Shown: piece after piece, positions 51,395-62,600 of the stretch
How the letters are laid out: the number at the start of each line of letters is the position of its first letter
Position numbering within the stretch: position 1 is the first letter of the stretch
Source: Hyposmocoma kahamanoa
Taxonomy: Eukaryota > Arthropoda > Insecta > Lepidoptera > Cosmopterigidae
Length of the DNA stretch: 64,000 nucleotides
Assembly: GCF_003589595.1 (NCBI RefSeq)
Contig: NW_020653750.1
Span: forward strand, 8,473,742 to 8,537,741
Direction of reading: 5' to 3'
The notes under the pieces: model-generated
The model's database searches: none
What the model was told of the DNA's origin: nothing
Seen by the model: the letters and a program-made list of their open reading frames with translations, nothing else
Made by a program: the position numbers and the translations under genes

Positions 51395-51605
51395 GTAAGG
51401 CAGATTCCCCTGAGAAGAACGAGCAAGAAACTCTAGGGGTTGCTCTTTGTTACAATATTTAATTCAAACATCTTAGATCTAGAATACCTGCAAGAGTTAA
51501 ACGGGTCACTCTCACGGATTTTTGTCATCCAAGTACGCAGAACGTGTATAAATAATCTATAGTATAAAGTTTTTGTTTCACTATACTTTTAAAACTCGAA
51601 AATTT
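51395..51605 (-). mobile_element. LINE C-terminus and 3-prime UTR fragment
   Basis: On the minus strand, FKSIVKQKLYT followed by GTGAGAGTGACCCGTTTAAC and TCTTGCAGGTATT repeats 43740-43850. AAAGAGCAACCCCTAGAGTT then TCTTGCTCG follows. Confidence 0.65.
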
Positions 51606-51845
51606 TGAATACCAATTGGAATCTTATTATTTATTTTTATTATGATAATAAATGATGGGATGGGACTCAGAGCTTCAAATCGCAAAGATTTGAGGGGCAC
51701 TACTCCGGTGCCATAGATTTAGTACATACCTACTAAATGTATGTCCGCGGTACCATCGTGTTTTGCGCTTCGATGTAAGAATAATTAGTTTAATTATTTT
51801 TAATGAAATAACTACTTATTATTTTAGATTGATTTCTAGTGTGGC
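51600..51845 (+). repeat. dispersed repeat family B, copy 2
   Basis: ATACCAATTGGAATCTTATT, GGACTCAGAGCTTCAAATCG, ACTCCGGTGCCATAGATTTA, TTGCGCTTCGATGTAAGAAT, TAGATTGATTTCTAGTGTGG. Inverted match to 23148-23470. Confidence 0.7.
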
Positions 51846-51921
51846 AAAGATCTGAGAAGCACTGACTCTGCGCCTACGGCTTGGGATTTTTTGATGTAAA
51901 TTGAAATACTACTTTATTGCA

Positions 51922-52130
51922 ACTGCCTCCGTGGCCGAACGGTTACCATGCCGGACTGCCACGCAGAGGTCCCAGGTTCGATTTCCGGGCCGGGAGTTTG
52001 TATGGCCTACATTTATTTCTCTCGTGAGTTTGGGTGTAATTTGTGGTTGTCTATGTGTGTGTCCATGGCACCCGCGATACAGGGTTTCCCTAATGCGGGG
52101 CTATTTTGAGTGTGTGCGTTAAAAAAAAAA
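51922..52130 (+). mobile_element. tRNA-derived SINE, family D, copy 2
   Basis: AACTGCCTCCGTGGCCGAAC (A box), GCCGGACTGCCACGCAGAGG, AGGTTCGATTTCCGGG (B box), body, A10 tail at 52121-52130. The best preserved tRNA-Gly-like head of the three. Confidence 0.85.
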
Positions 52131-52155
52131 TTGCTTCGCAGCAGAAATAGGTAAA

Positions 52156-52305
52156 GGGCCTTACCATGAACTCTTATTACGATTCAATTTAGGACCTAAA
52201 ATACCTAGTGAGACAGCGCTACATGAAGTGTATATCACCATCCCGCTTTTTTGTCGTTACGAACCTATACTGATATGTAGGTAATAGGAGTTCATGCTAA
52301 GGCCC
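52156..52305. mobile_element. 150-bp MITE with GGGCCTTA TIRs
   Basis: GGGCCTTACCATGAACTCTT (52156-52175) pairs with AGGAGTTCATGCTAAGGCCC (52286-52305). AAA flanks both sides. It interrupts family A copy 16 cleanly. Confidence 0.8.
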
Positions 52306-52341
52306 AAAGTGGCAGTGCTTCCTTACTGCTACTAAATGTTA

Positions 52342-53066
52342 TAGATTAAGCCCATTAAATGAATTTGGGACTTAGGGAAGACTGACAAGAACAGTTAGCT
52401 TATATAGGTGAGATATATAATTTCACATTTTCATAATTTGTTTCATCTAATGCGTATTATTTTTATAAATTCCTACATGAAAATCATAAAAATAATACGA
52501 GCACTCTAGCCGTATGATCACATGAAGCTTTATTACAAGGGTACGAAATAATTCTAACCCTATAGGCATGCGTTCTAATAATAGTTCTTTGTTCTAGAAC
52601 CGCCTCTGCGCAGATCCATCAAATCAGTGCACGCAGCACAATGTAGTCATAATGCGTAGTGATTATGCACTTCAAAGAGCGCGAACCACGCCGACACTAC
52701 AAAGCGACACCAACAAAGTTCCACCGCTATCCCGCAATTATGTAAATGCGAGTTTCGTGTAGGTGTCGACTGACGCCATATAAGAGTGCAGATAGGACGG
52801 CCTATGGTCGGTTTTTCTTTTTTTTGTGTGCTTTATATTGATTTCGACGTAGTTGGGAGAGTTTCCTTTCGAAAGTGTAATACGTACCGTAAACGCTGTG
52901 ACTAGTAAGTTTTGGACTCTGAAAAAATTAGCGCTGGCATTGTCTTTTGCTATTAGTATTTAGGTTTTTGTAGAAGAAGTTATTTCTTCATAATTTCACA
53001 ACCTGATGACGGCTCAAATCTAACTTGTTATAATATATGTGGTGATAATCGTTTTGTAAATTTACC
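52342..53066 (+). promoter_or_regulatory. possible core promoter and first exon (TATA at 52779)
   Basis: A GC-richer, apparently non-repetitive block (52560-52910) contains CATATAAGAGTG (TATAAG at 52779-52784), a GC-rich stretch about 30 bp downstream, and A/GTAAGT at 52905-52910 that could be a splice donor. No coding start is evident between them, so a non-coding first exon is the most that can be suggested. Upstream 52342-52560 shows nothing. Confidence 0.2.
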
Positions 53067-53306
53067 CTTTTTTTATGACACCAAGTGATAGGACCACCGA
53101 ACAAGTTGTAGGTCTAGTGATAAGCGACACACCTGACCATAGCTGTTGCAGTGCCACTTAAAGTCTTAAACCGCAAATATTTGAGTTGCACTTGAGACAT
53201 AAGTTGACAAGTCTCGTGTGCCTATAATTTCACCAGCATCTTCAAAACCTGAACTCAGTACTACCCTAGACGAACTCTTTCACAAGGAGCTCTACTGGTA
53301 CTAAAC
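53067..53306 (-). repeat. family A element, copy 12
   Basis: T run, TATGACACCAAGTGATAGGA, to AAGGAGCTCTACTGGTACTA. The hairpin block is partly deleted. Confidence 0.8.
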
Positions 53307-54315
53307 TACTCACACAAATTGTTGACATCACGCGAGTTATCAATCTCGGACCTGGCGTGATCTTCGAGCACATTAATGCTATAGTAAAGGTTTAGTAGAC
53401 AATAGAAAAGTTTCCCTACTCCGATGCGGGTTGTCTATTTGGGCTATTATGAATCCCGCTGGAATTAATAACTGATTAAATTTATCAAATATCATCAAAA
53501 AATACAAAGTAGGTGCTTCGCACAATTTAAATGATTAAATAGATACATATATTCTTAACTGAAGTACATCATTGGCTCAATACTTACAAATTTTAACGCA
53601 ATGGCACAAAGAGCACAAAGGCGTTCTTTATTTACGAGTTTATTGTGAATAGAGAAACGAAGCATTGTACACGTAACGTTACTAAATTATTCTCTCGAAT
53701 CATTGCAGCCGGAATTATTCAGGCGGCCTTTTAAAATGTGCTTTTAGCCACCTCGGGTAATGCGCCGTCGTTCCTGTGAATTGCAATGGCGACAAGGATT
53801 ATCACAATTTATAACGCCTTTGCGAATGAAGAAAAATACGTTTGTCTGCTATTAGCAAAAGTGAGTTTTAAAACAAATGGTCGTAAGGGTTCTTAGAGAA
53901 ATTGTGTTGTTGTTTGCAGTGTATAAACCAATGCGCGTATATACATATGCGTACGCGAACGTTAAGAAAATTGAACAAAAGTAAAATTAATCATTAAAAA
54001 AACTCAAAATAAATAGATATAGAGCCTGAAAAATCGAAAATAATTCCCCCACATTTGAACTGTTACTACTATGTACCTCTGATATTAAAGTAAATCCATA
54101 TAAAGTCCAAACTCTGTTAATTTTTCACCGCTAACCAATGAAGCATTATTAATGAATTTTGATATAGAGATAGATGGGACTTAGGAGAAGGATGAAATTT
54201 TGTATGGAGAATAAATAAAACTATCAAAATTAGTATAGTACAGGCTGGTTAATCGTAGTACTTATTCTACACAGACGAACTCGCGAACACCACCAAGTGT
54301 GTCTATATATCTGCG
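53307..54315. other. no feature identified
   Basis: 53690-53860 is mildly GC-richer and looks single-copy; no coding frame supported. Confidence 0.4.
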
Positions 54316-54534
54316 TGAAACACACTTACAACGGGTGCAGATCGGGCGCGTGTCGGGTCGGGTAGACGGCAGGTGTAATTCCGTTTATTTTAATGTGTAT
54401 AAACGACAACACAACAAGAGCGGATGCGGGGCCCGACCTGCGCCCGTGTGTGGTTTGTTGTCGTTCATGTAATTTCAAGGAATTACACCCACCGTGCTCC
54501 CAACCCGACACGCACCCGTTCTCTGTGTGTTTCA
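54316..54534. mobile_element. GC-rich TIR element (MITE family P)
   Basis: TGAAACACACTTACAACGGG at the left and, inward from the right, TGAAACACACAGAGAACGGG are TIRs. Pairing continues through CGTGTCGGGT and GGTGTAATTCC for about 65 bp. 219 bp total, non-coding, much more GC-rich than its surroundings. Confidence 0.75.
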
Positions 54535-54576
54535 TGCATAGAGTAAATTTACATACTCGATGCTTTTATGCTTTAA

Positions 54577-54612
54577 CTCTGTACTCTGTACTCTTTGTAC
54601 TCTGTACTCTTT
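54577..54612 (+). repeat. short tandem repeat (TCTGTAC)n
   Basis: CTCTGTACTCTGTACTCTTT continues as GTACTCTGTACTCTTTT, about four to five degenerate units. Confidence 0.7.
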
Positions 54613-55495
54613 TAATAGTAATAATATTTGTCCCTACACTTTTGTTTTCTTGTCGTTTTTTATTTGGAGAATGTAATTTTACACTAAATTATGATTAAAA
54701 CTAAATTTATACTGCTGTGTACACTGTTTTTGGAATGTGGTCTAGTCTATTAATGTATCAATTTGTATCTGTGATTATTGCATTCTGTTTGTGTACCTTT
54801 ACAATAAAAATTAAATAACTTCTTCAGTTCACAAATAATGGTTATACATGAACCCAAGCACATGAATGTAAATGTATTTTGCTTGCAAGCGAGGGATACC
54901 TAAGCTAAGCAGAAGCATGTATTATAGGATACCAGTACTCTCACCACGGATAACGACTCTTGAATAAAATATTGGAGAAGTGAAATTCAAAGTATAAAAA
55001 ACAATAATGAGGTAAGGTAAGTAATGTAATAACTAACTTTATAAATTATTAAATTAAAGTAAACACAGAAATTTAAAAATAATAATAAATTAATGCACAC
55101 ATTCTCCTTTTGTCTTTTGACGGCAGTTATAATGTTTTTCCTTTCACTTAAACTATAAAAACATTGTATATTAGTCTTAACTTTTTTTGTCAGTTTATGG
55201 CTGATTTTCAATACATTTATCAGTACAGTCTAGTTAGTAAGTTTTTATCGCAAGCGGCATAAAGTTCAGTTTAAATCTTATTTGTTTAGCTTGACATGCT
55301 CTTGACCTACAAGGTCATCAACGTTCCTGCACATGATTATTTGTACCGGCAATTTTTTGAACTTTTTATTTTTATTGCATCTGAGCGGCAAGGAAAAACT
55401 AAACAGTAATAAGTACTATAGATCTCGGCTCCGACTACCTATTTGCACCCTTTGGAGTCGAAACCCTTGGCCCGTGGGGAACCCATGTACAGCAG
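54613..55495. other. no gene; one everted AGGTCA pair
   Basis: TGACCTACAAGGTCA at 55303-55317 is two nuclear-receptor half-sites in everted orientation with a 3-bp spacer. No nearby promoter is apparent. Nothing else supported. Confidence 0.3.
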
Positions 55496-55798
55496 TTTAG
55501 TAGCAGTAGAGCTCCTTATGAAAGAGTTCGTCCAGGGAAGTACTTACCTATTTCTGCCGCCAAGCAGTAATACTATAGCATTATTGTGTACCGGTTTTGA
55601 AGGGTTAAGGGTGTTGGTGAAATTCCAGGCACATGGGACTTGTCAACTTATGTCTCAGGGTGACAGGCGCAGTGGCAGTGCCCATAAGATTTTTGTGACT
55701 TAAAGCTCTTAGTGGCAGTGCAACTGTTATGGATAGGTGTGTTGCTTACCACCAGGCGCACAACTTGTTCGTCTCTTCACTTGGTATTATAAAAAAAA
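55496..55798 (+). repeat. family A element, copy 13, full length
   Basis: TTTAGTAGCAGTAGAGCTCC to GGTATTATAAAAAAAA; the best full-length plus-strand copy. The open frame at 55443-55703 is a translation of this repeat. Confidence 0.9.
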
Positions 55799-57149
55799 CT
55801 ACCTTGCCCAACGCATTAGCGTAGCAATACAAAGGGACTACGCTGCCAGCATCTTAGGCACTTTGCCGCGGGAACCCAATTTTGTTCATATAATTTGAAC
55901 CTAGTTTTAGTTTAGTTAAGCTTTTAATGTACCTTACTTAGAGCTAGAACAAAATTTCCCTCTCTAATGTGATTACCAGGCTATTCCTAGAAGCCACAAC
56001 AATCAACAAAAATAATGCGTAAAATATATATACGTGACGTGTGGTGTTGATAAATATATACGTAGATATTGAGCGAGCTAAGTCCGCTGTGGATCCCGGA
56101 TTATCCAGAAATTCTGCAGATTAAACCTTCATTACTGTTGTTCGGTAGTTGCCAAGGAATGCCGGCTCAAAGCGAGATTTGCAGGATTCCGGATTCCACC
56201 TTCAAAACATTGGAACACCCGCAGAATTTTCGCAATACGACTTTTTTATGTAAATAGAGATTTTAGAGGATTTCTTTGCGTCTCACACAAAAAACAGACA
56301 ATCCAAAAATTGCTCGTTAGACTAAAAGCTTCCAAAATGTTTTTTTCTAGCGCCTTTTTTCGGTGGAAACCACGGTTGGCCTGATTGAGATTGTATATCA
56401 TGAAAATAAAAACAAAACAATATTCTGAACGAGCTGCATTGGTTTTTTTTTTCTATAATCGGCATTTCAATCAATTAAGCACTGGAAAAATGTTGTTCGC
56501 TAGTCTCTTTCAAAAAGTCGTCCAAATGGATTTGACGTCAGAGCAAATTAATCGTTTCAAAATGTTTTAAGGATCGTCAAAGAGAGAACAAGCAAAGTTA
56601 GTTAAAATTAATGAAATTGTTACAAAAACATTTCATTTTCTGAAAAAGCGCTAATAGGACTTTAAAACTTATTAGGTATAAATAAAATAAAATTGAAAAT
56701 TTAATAAAATTGAGCTCTCAAGTTTTTTTCTAAAACGAAATTTTGAAGAGAGATATACTCACTGTAGACAGTATGATAAATTAAATAGTAAATAATTATA
56801 ATAGTAAATTATAAAAGAAAGTCTTTTTTACTATTTAAATCCACGTACATAGAAGATTTGGCAGATTTGCAAGGGTTACGAGGCCAAAACTGGAATTACT
56901 GTCTACCTGTACTACAATATTATGCAACGCAAACACATTCTCTGGTTCTATAAAGGTTACTCGCAATGTTCTCATTGTGTTTCCACCGCCTTTCCCGTAA
57001 AAAGTGTACAATGTTATATAGTTTTACAGTGTAAATTGTTAACATTCGGAATTTAATGGCGTGGTTTAGGTCATAACATAGACTATTGTTAGGCAATATT
57101 AACTTAATGGAATATCACGATATTTTACTACCATGATATTCAATTATTT
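55799..57149. other. no gene identified
   Basis: Small open frames at 56069 and 56385 have no motifs. No repeat match within the window. Confidence 0.35.
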
Positions 57150-57410
57150 TTTCGTGCAATTACTACACAAGTTTCATACAATTAATAATACAAAGATGAC
57201 GGACACTAAGAAAAGTACCTTCGATCCGTCTGGTTTCGAACCAGCTCCTTCAGCATACCGTACCTGACGCTCGCCCAACTGAGCTTTTTGGAAAAACTCG
57301 TAATGTTTGCTGGTTCGTTGCAAATCCAGCCGAGCCGAAGGAATTTTATATTAATTTCAGATTATGTTAATTTTATTAGTGACCGATCTTTGTATTGTAT
57401 TTATGTAAGT
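57150..57410. mobile_element. two SINE E fragments head to head
   Basis: On the minus strand (57150-57297): AGCTCAGTTGGGCGAGCG, GCTGGTTCGAAACCAG, GGATCGAAGG, CATCTTTGTATTATTAATTG. On the plus strand (57312-57410): GCTGGTTCGTTGCAAATCC, GCCGAAGGAA, GACCGATCTTTGTATTG. Both derive from the tRNA-plus-3-prime part of family E. Confidence 0.6.
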
Positions 57411-57782
57411 GTTAGCTAGTTTAAAGAAAATTATGCCATATTCGTCATTAAATTTGAAATTTTGACAGAAGTACCTACGTTATTTTTTGTAATATTAAGA
57501 CGTAAAATATATAAATAGAACTATACTTGTACGGAAATATCACAACCCTTAGTTTTCCTACCGTTCACAACTTCAGTTGAGTTGTCACTAATTCGGTTGT
57601 TGGCGCCATTTTATGGCTCTATTCGTGGAGGGTCTTATGAATTTCAAATCAACCTCTTAAGGCAATCTGGCCTGGTTGCGGAATCACATGCTCGGCTATT
57701 CGTGCATTCCTTGGAAATTAACTATTGCTATGTAGCTACATATCTAGTAACGGAGTTATACTCTGACTTAATTATAGCATAT

Positions 57783-57847
57783 CAGTTAGCGGAACTCCTT
57801 GCGAAGGAGTTCGTCCTAGGAAGTGCCATCATACCTATTTCTGCCGG
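57783..57847 (+). repeat. family A, 5-prime fragment (copy 14)
   Basis: GGAACTCCTTGCGAAGGAGT, TCGTCCTAGGAAGTGCC, ACCTATTTCTGCCG; it ends there. Confidence 0.65.
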
Positions 57848-57962
57848 GTGCGGTTCGTAAGATATAACAATAATTGACATATTTTTGGTCGATGTAACGC
57901 TCAACGTATGTAATTAATTTATGGTATACAGACATATGAACTATTTTTGCATAATATAAAGT

Positions 57963-58209
57963 GATACCTCCCACATAAATTGTTGTAAGCCAAAATACCA
58001 TTTTTTTGCTTTTTGACTTAAATATATATTACATATATATTACTTTTTAAATGTATATTATAGGTTCCATGCTTGAAAGTAAACATAACACTTAGTAATT
58101 TCGTTACTTTTAAATATGGAACATATAATATACATAAAAAAACGATATATTTAAGTTAAAAAGCCAAAAAATGGCATTTTGACTTACAATAACTTACGTG
58201 TGAGGTATC
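57963..58209. mobile_element. hairpin MITE family O
   Basis: GATACCTCCCACATAAATTG and, inward from the right, GATACCTCACACGTAAGTTA begin arms of about 115 bp that pair through AAAATACCATTTTTTTGC and GACTTAAATATAT. 247 bp, non-coding. Confidence 0.75.
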
Positions 58210-58769
58210 GATTAAGGTCATTGGATATAGTAGACGATTAAAATAACAACTTTCAATCTAATATACCGATGCCATAATATACATTTTATATAAACATTTC
58301 AGATATAATATTCACTGAGTATAATGTATTATAAATATAATCTCAGTGTTTTAGGTGCAATGATGAGCGCCGAGGAGAGTATTAGGCTCGAAAACACATA
58401 AAAATAATGTTATAGAACTGACACTTTCCCTAGGTTAAGTTAAGTTAGAACTGCGACCATAACGATGCGCGAGCCGAGCGAGTGAAGCAAACAAAAAAAA
58501 GGAGGCGAAGCACCAATACTAAATTTCGATACGTAAAACGAAATAATGTGTTATATTACCTATTTAATACATTATACTGATAATAATTACACCATTAGTT
58601 CATTATGTTACCTAATCATTAGATGTAATGTTTGTTATACTGAAGGTTTAACATACACATTGAAATTATGCCTTTTCTTGTTATACCTCTTATTGATTAT
58701 ATTCAATGAGTGATTATATCCTTATAAATTATATCAAGTGAAAATAGATTTTTTGTTGTTATATTTTTT
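58210..58769. other. no feature identified
   Basis: Nothing supported. GCGAGCCGAGCGAGTGAAGC near 58467 is unusual in composition only. Confidence 0.4.
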
Positions 58770-58850
58770 TTGCTTGACGGCACAAATAGGTAAGATGGCA
58801 GTACTTCCCTGGACGAACTCTTCTTCGACAAGGAACTCTACTGATACTAT
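58770..58850 (-). repeat. family A, 5-prime fragment (copy 15)
   Basis: TTGACGGCACAAATAGGTAA, GATGGCAGTACTTCCCTGGA, CGAACTCTTC, AAGGAACTCTACTGATACTA on the minus-strand orientation. T run at its left. Confidence 0.7.
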
Positions 58851-59484
58851 CGTTTTTATCAATCGTAAAGAACTAAAAATACCAATAAGGGAACATAAAA
58901 AAGGTCACAAAAAGCCACTAATAGCTGCACTTTAAATCGATCATAATTTTATTTCATAAACTCAATTTCCTTCAACAACAGACAATAAGTGGATAGCACA
59001 GAAGCGCATTCTATTTATTCGCCGGCAAATTGTAGTCCGGTGTACGGACTGGAATCATACACCCGACTGAGTCGATTAATCCGTGTTCTGTCCGCAAATA
59101 ACACCGAGCGTGCTATGATGCCCACGCGGTGCTATGCACAAGCGCCTTCAATGGGGCTTAGCAAACACTTATATTCAGTTGAAGTATAGGAATTATACAG
59201 GAAAGTGAAACTTAAGCTTATGCGTTGAGAATCCCTTCGATACTAAACGCTAGTCACAAAGAAACAGGAACAAATTAATTAATTTTTTTTTAGTTTGTGG
59301 AATGACATATATATATTAACATCAATTAACGGAAAGTGGGTGAAATCCCATAAAGCGAATTCATCCTCTAATTTGAAATGGGGGATGAAAATCAATATTT
59401 TTAAATAATCAATATTAAATTAATATTTTTTATAATTTTTATATATTTTTTATTTTTTTTATTAATTAATTAATAGTCAATATT
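58851..59484. other. no gene; repeat F copy at 59331-59383
   Basis: ACGGAAAGTGGGTGAAATCC, then AATTCATCCTCTAATTT, matches 44568-44615. Otherwise AT-rich. Confidence 0.45.
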
Positions 59485-61271
59485 TTTATAATAATGTAAG
59501 TAATTGTTCTCCTGCTAATGTCTGGAAGTTTCTCAGAACTCTTGGCTTAGGCAAATGTTCTGCTCAACCTGACTCCTACCCTTTTGCTCCTAACGACTTC
59601 AACTGCCATTTCTCGTCTGCTCCTTCTTTAGATCCCTTCATTAAGGCGAACACTATTCGACTTATTGCTTCCAGGCCCATTTCTTCTTCAGTTTCTTTCT
59701 CTTTTTCACCAGTTACAGCTGACGATTTGCGTAAAATAATTTTTTCTATTAAGTCTAAAGCCGTAGGATGTGACGAGGTGAGCAGAGTGATGATTGTCAG
59801 CATTGTTGATCAAATTCTCCCTGCTATTGTCCATATCATCAACTTCTCCTTGCAGTATGGTGATTTCCCTCGTGCCTGGCGTAAGGCATTTATTATACCT
59901 TTGCCAAAAATATCTTCTCCTATACAACTTAATAACTTTAGGCCTATCTCTATTCTTCCTTTCCTGTCTAAAATTCTAGAATCTGTTGTTCATAAGCAAG
60001 TGTCTTCCTACACATTTTCTAACAACCTTCTAACCCCTTTCCAATCTGGGTTTCGCCCGGGACACGGCACAACAACTGCCCTACTCAAAGTTGTGGAAGA
60101 CATTAGGCTGGGCATGGAGAAGCAGTTGGTCACTGCTATAGTTCTCGTCGACTTTTCCAACGCTTTTAACATGGTAGACCACGACATTCTGCTTGCCATC
60201 CTGAAGTCGCTTAACTTCTCCCCATTATCACTAGACTGGTTCTCGTCCTACCTTCGTGATCGTCAACAAGCTGTTCGCGTGGGTCCTAAAGTCTCCGATT
60301 GGCGTGGTTTGGCAGCTGGTGTTCCGCAGGGTGGAATCTTGTCACCGCTTTTATTTTCACTTTTTATTAATTTTCTTTCTTTCTCACTTAGCTGCTCTTA
60401 CCACTTTTATGCTGATGACTTGCAGATTTACTCGCAGGCATCTGCCGAGGACATTAATTCAGCGATTTCTGACATTAACAGCGATTTACAATGTGTTAGT
60501 GCGTGGTCAACTAATTTTGGGATATCTGTTAATCCTTTCAAGTGTCAAGCAATTATTTTAGGTGGATCTAAACAGATATCCAAGATTGACCATACTTCGC
60601 TCATTCAAGTAGTTTATGAGAACTCGTCTGTTCCATTCAGTTGTAGTGTAAAAAACCTTGGTCTTTACATTGACTCCTCACTAAGCTGGACCTTACAGGT
60701 GTCCGAGGTTAGTCGTAGGGTTACTTCTTCTTTACGTTTTCTAAACCGCTTTCGACATTTTCTTCCCATTAGTACTAAGACCCTGCTCGTCACCTCCCTT
60801 ATATTCCCACTCATTGATTATGCTGATGTCTGTTATCCTGATCTCAACGAAAATCTATTAGACAAGTTGGACCGCCTGCTCAATAATGCTATTCGTTTCA
60901 TTTTCTGCCTTCGGAAATTTGATCATGTTTCTTCTTTTAGGTCTCAACTTAAATGGCTCCCTATTCGTCAACGCAGACAGAAAAGAATTCTCTGTACGTT
61001 GTACTCCGTTCTTTTCAATCCCCACTATCCAGAATACTTGAAATGTAAATTTCAGTATCTCTGTGACTCTCATGACCTCCCACTTCGTTCCATGAATTCA
61101 CTATCACTCACTGTACCTCTCTTTCATTCTGGCTTCATGTCAGATTCTTTTACTCTCCACTCGATACGGCTCTGGAACGCTCTACCGGACGCCATCAGAC
61201 GGTCTCCTAATATATTTTCTTTTAAAAATAATGTTCATGAGCATCTTCTAAATTGTTTGTCACAGCAATAA
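59485..61271 (+). CDS. LINE reverse transcriptase, about 590 codons open
   Basis: The frame is open upstream of any good ATG: NVWKFLRTLGLGKCSAQPDS, then SSAPSLDPFIKANTIRLIAS, leading into RT. From a nominal start at 59727: PRAWRKAFIIPLPK (about 49-62), NNFRPISILPFLSKILE (69-85), FQSGFRPGHGTTTALL (105-120), motif A AIVLVDFSNAFNMVDH (137-152; AFN instead of the usual AFD after the catalytic Asp), motif B AAGVPQGGILSPLLF (196-210), motif C YHFYADDLQIY (225-235), thumb VKNLGLYIDSSLSW. The C-terminus has the FRSQLKWLPIRQRRQKRI and HSGFMSDSFTLHSIRLWNAL blocks common to jockey/R1-type elements. No internal stop. A young but truncated copy. Confidence 0.9.
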
Positions 61272-61566
61272 TCATCATCATATTCTGTTATTGTAAGTAT
61301 TTTGTATATGTATAGTATATTTGTATGTATGTAAGTGTATGTATTATATTATTAAGTAAGGTATTAGGTTAGTTTGTTATATATATAATTATGAATTTGT
61401 TTCACTTATTTTAATATAACCGTAATATTCTGTTTATTTACCGCGTTCGTGAATTTCGTTTTTCTCAGAGGTTGACTGGTAGAGAATGCTTTTAGCATTA
61501 AGTCCGCCTTTTGTACCCTTTGTATTGTGGTCAATAAAGTTTAATAAATAAAATAAATAAATAAAT
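59485..61566 (+). mobile_element. 5-prime-truncated LINE, plus strand
   Basis: An RT reading frame (to 61271), a 290-bp 3-prime UTR with AGAGAATGCTTTTAGCATTA then AGTCCGCCTTTTGTACC, an AATAAA signal at 61533, and an (AAAT)n tail to 61566. The UTR wording is a recurrent lepidopteran LINE signature. There is no endonuclease, so it is truncated near 59485. Confidence 0.85.
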
Positions 61567-62270
61567 GAAAACATATCTGCGCTTTAGAAACACCGTAAGG
61601 ACGCGTTCCCATAAATGTCGTAACGTTTTATTTAGCGTTCCAACGATAAATAAAACGCTAAACGTCTAGCCTATTCCCATATCACAACTATCTGTCGTGA
61701 GTGTGTTGTGGACATTTATTTTATCGTTGAACGACTGTCGTGTCTAGCTGTTCCCACTAGATCGTGACGACAATTCACGGCGCCCGCCTTGTCGACAAAA
61801 TCAATTCTTTTTTTTAATCGTTTGTGGCTGCGATTACATTTTTATCGCGACGTTTTATTTATAGTCTGAGCCTAGCTCTTCCCATTGTCACGACAGTCTG
61901 TCCTCGTAACATCAAAAAATCGTTAACGGCAGTTAATCGTGTTGTACTATATGTAAATAAATAAATAAAATGTTTATTTCAGCAATACAATTAACTTTAC
62001 ATTAACAGTGGATGGTACCTTCTATTGAGCTTATCAAGCCTGTGTCAGGAGGCACCGCTTCCATAGTTATAAATGCACATTTAACATTTTTAAGTATACT
62101 TAATTTAGTGTTTAATTTTTACATTTCCAAACATCGTCAAAATATTTTTTTTTTTTTCAATATTCAACATTCTTAACTTCTAATTTAAAAAAAAAAAAAA
62201 AAAAATTTTAAATTTAATTTGAATCTTAAAACGTATGTGTGTGTTAGTATGTGTGCATTTGTATATGAAA

Positions 62271-62272
<2 letters not shown>

Positions 62273-62321
<49 letters not shown>

Positions 62322-62331
62322 NNNNNNNNNN

Positions 62332-62383
<52 letters not shown>

Positions 62384-62385
62384 GT
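62273..62385. repeat. (GT)n microsatellite with a 10-N gap
   Basis: A nearly pure GT run broken by ten Ns at 62321-62330. The true length is probably unresolved. Confidence 0.95.
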
Positions 62386-62600
62386 TAACATGTTGCCATA
62401 GATTAGGAAAGTAGTGTTTTCAAAGCAAGTGTTCTAATAGATCCTCGGTTTCCTCATACGATTTCGACTGTAGCCATTTTGATATAACTTTCTTGCAGTC
62501 TCTACAACTTTTGGCGTATATTTCTAATTCCTTATTAATTAAATTCTACAAATGGGCCGATCGTTTGCTGAATTGTCTGTTTGCAAATGTTGTATTTACT

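Larger units (their letters stand above)
51845..52341 (-). repeat. family A element, copy 16, carrying a SINE and a MITE
   Basis: Family A scraps at 51845-51880 (GCAAAGATCTGAGAAGCACT), 52131-52155 (TTGCTTCGCAGCAGAAATAG) and 52306-52341 (AAAGTGGCAGTGCTTCC, CTGCTACTAAA) are in the correct minus-strand order. They are separated by SINE D copy 2 and a 150-bp MITE. Confidence 0.65.

Noticed and set aside
54787..55211. Small Lys-rich minus-strand frame near 54987-55211
   Set aside because: AT-rich composition with no motif and no supporting context; likely chance.
62185..62401. His/Thr and Cys/Val repeat proteins
   Set aside because: Pure translations of the (GT)n microsatellite across an N gap.
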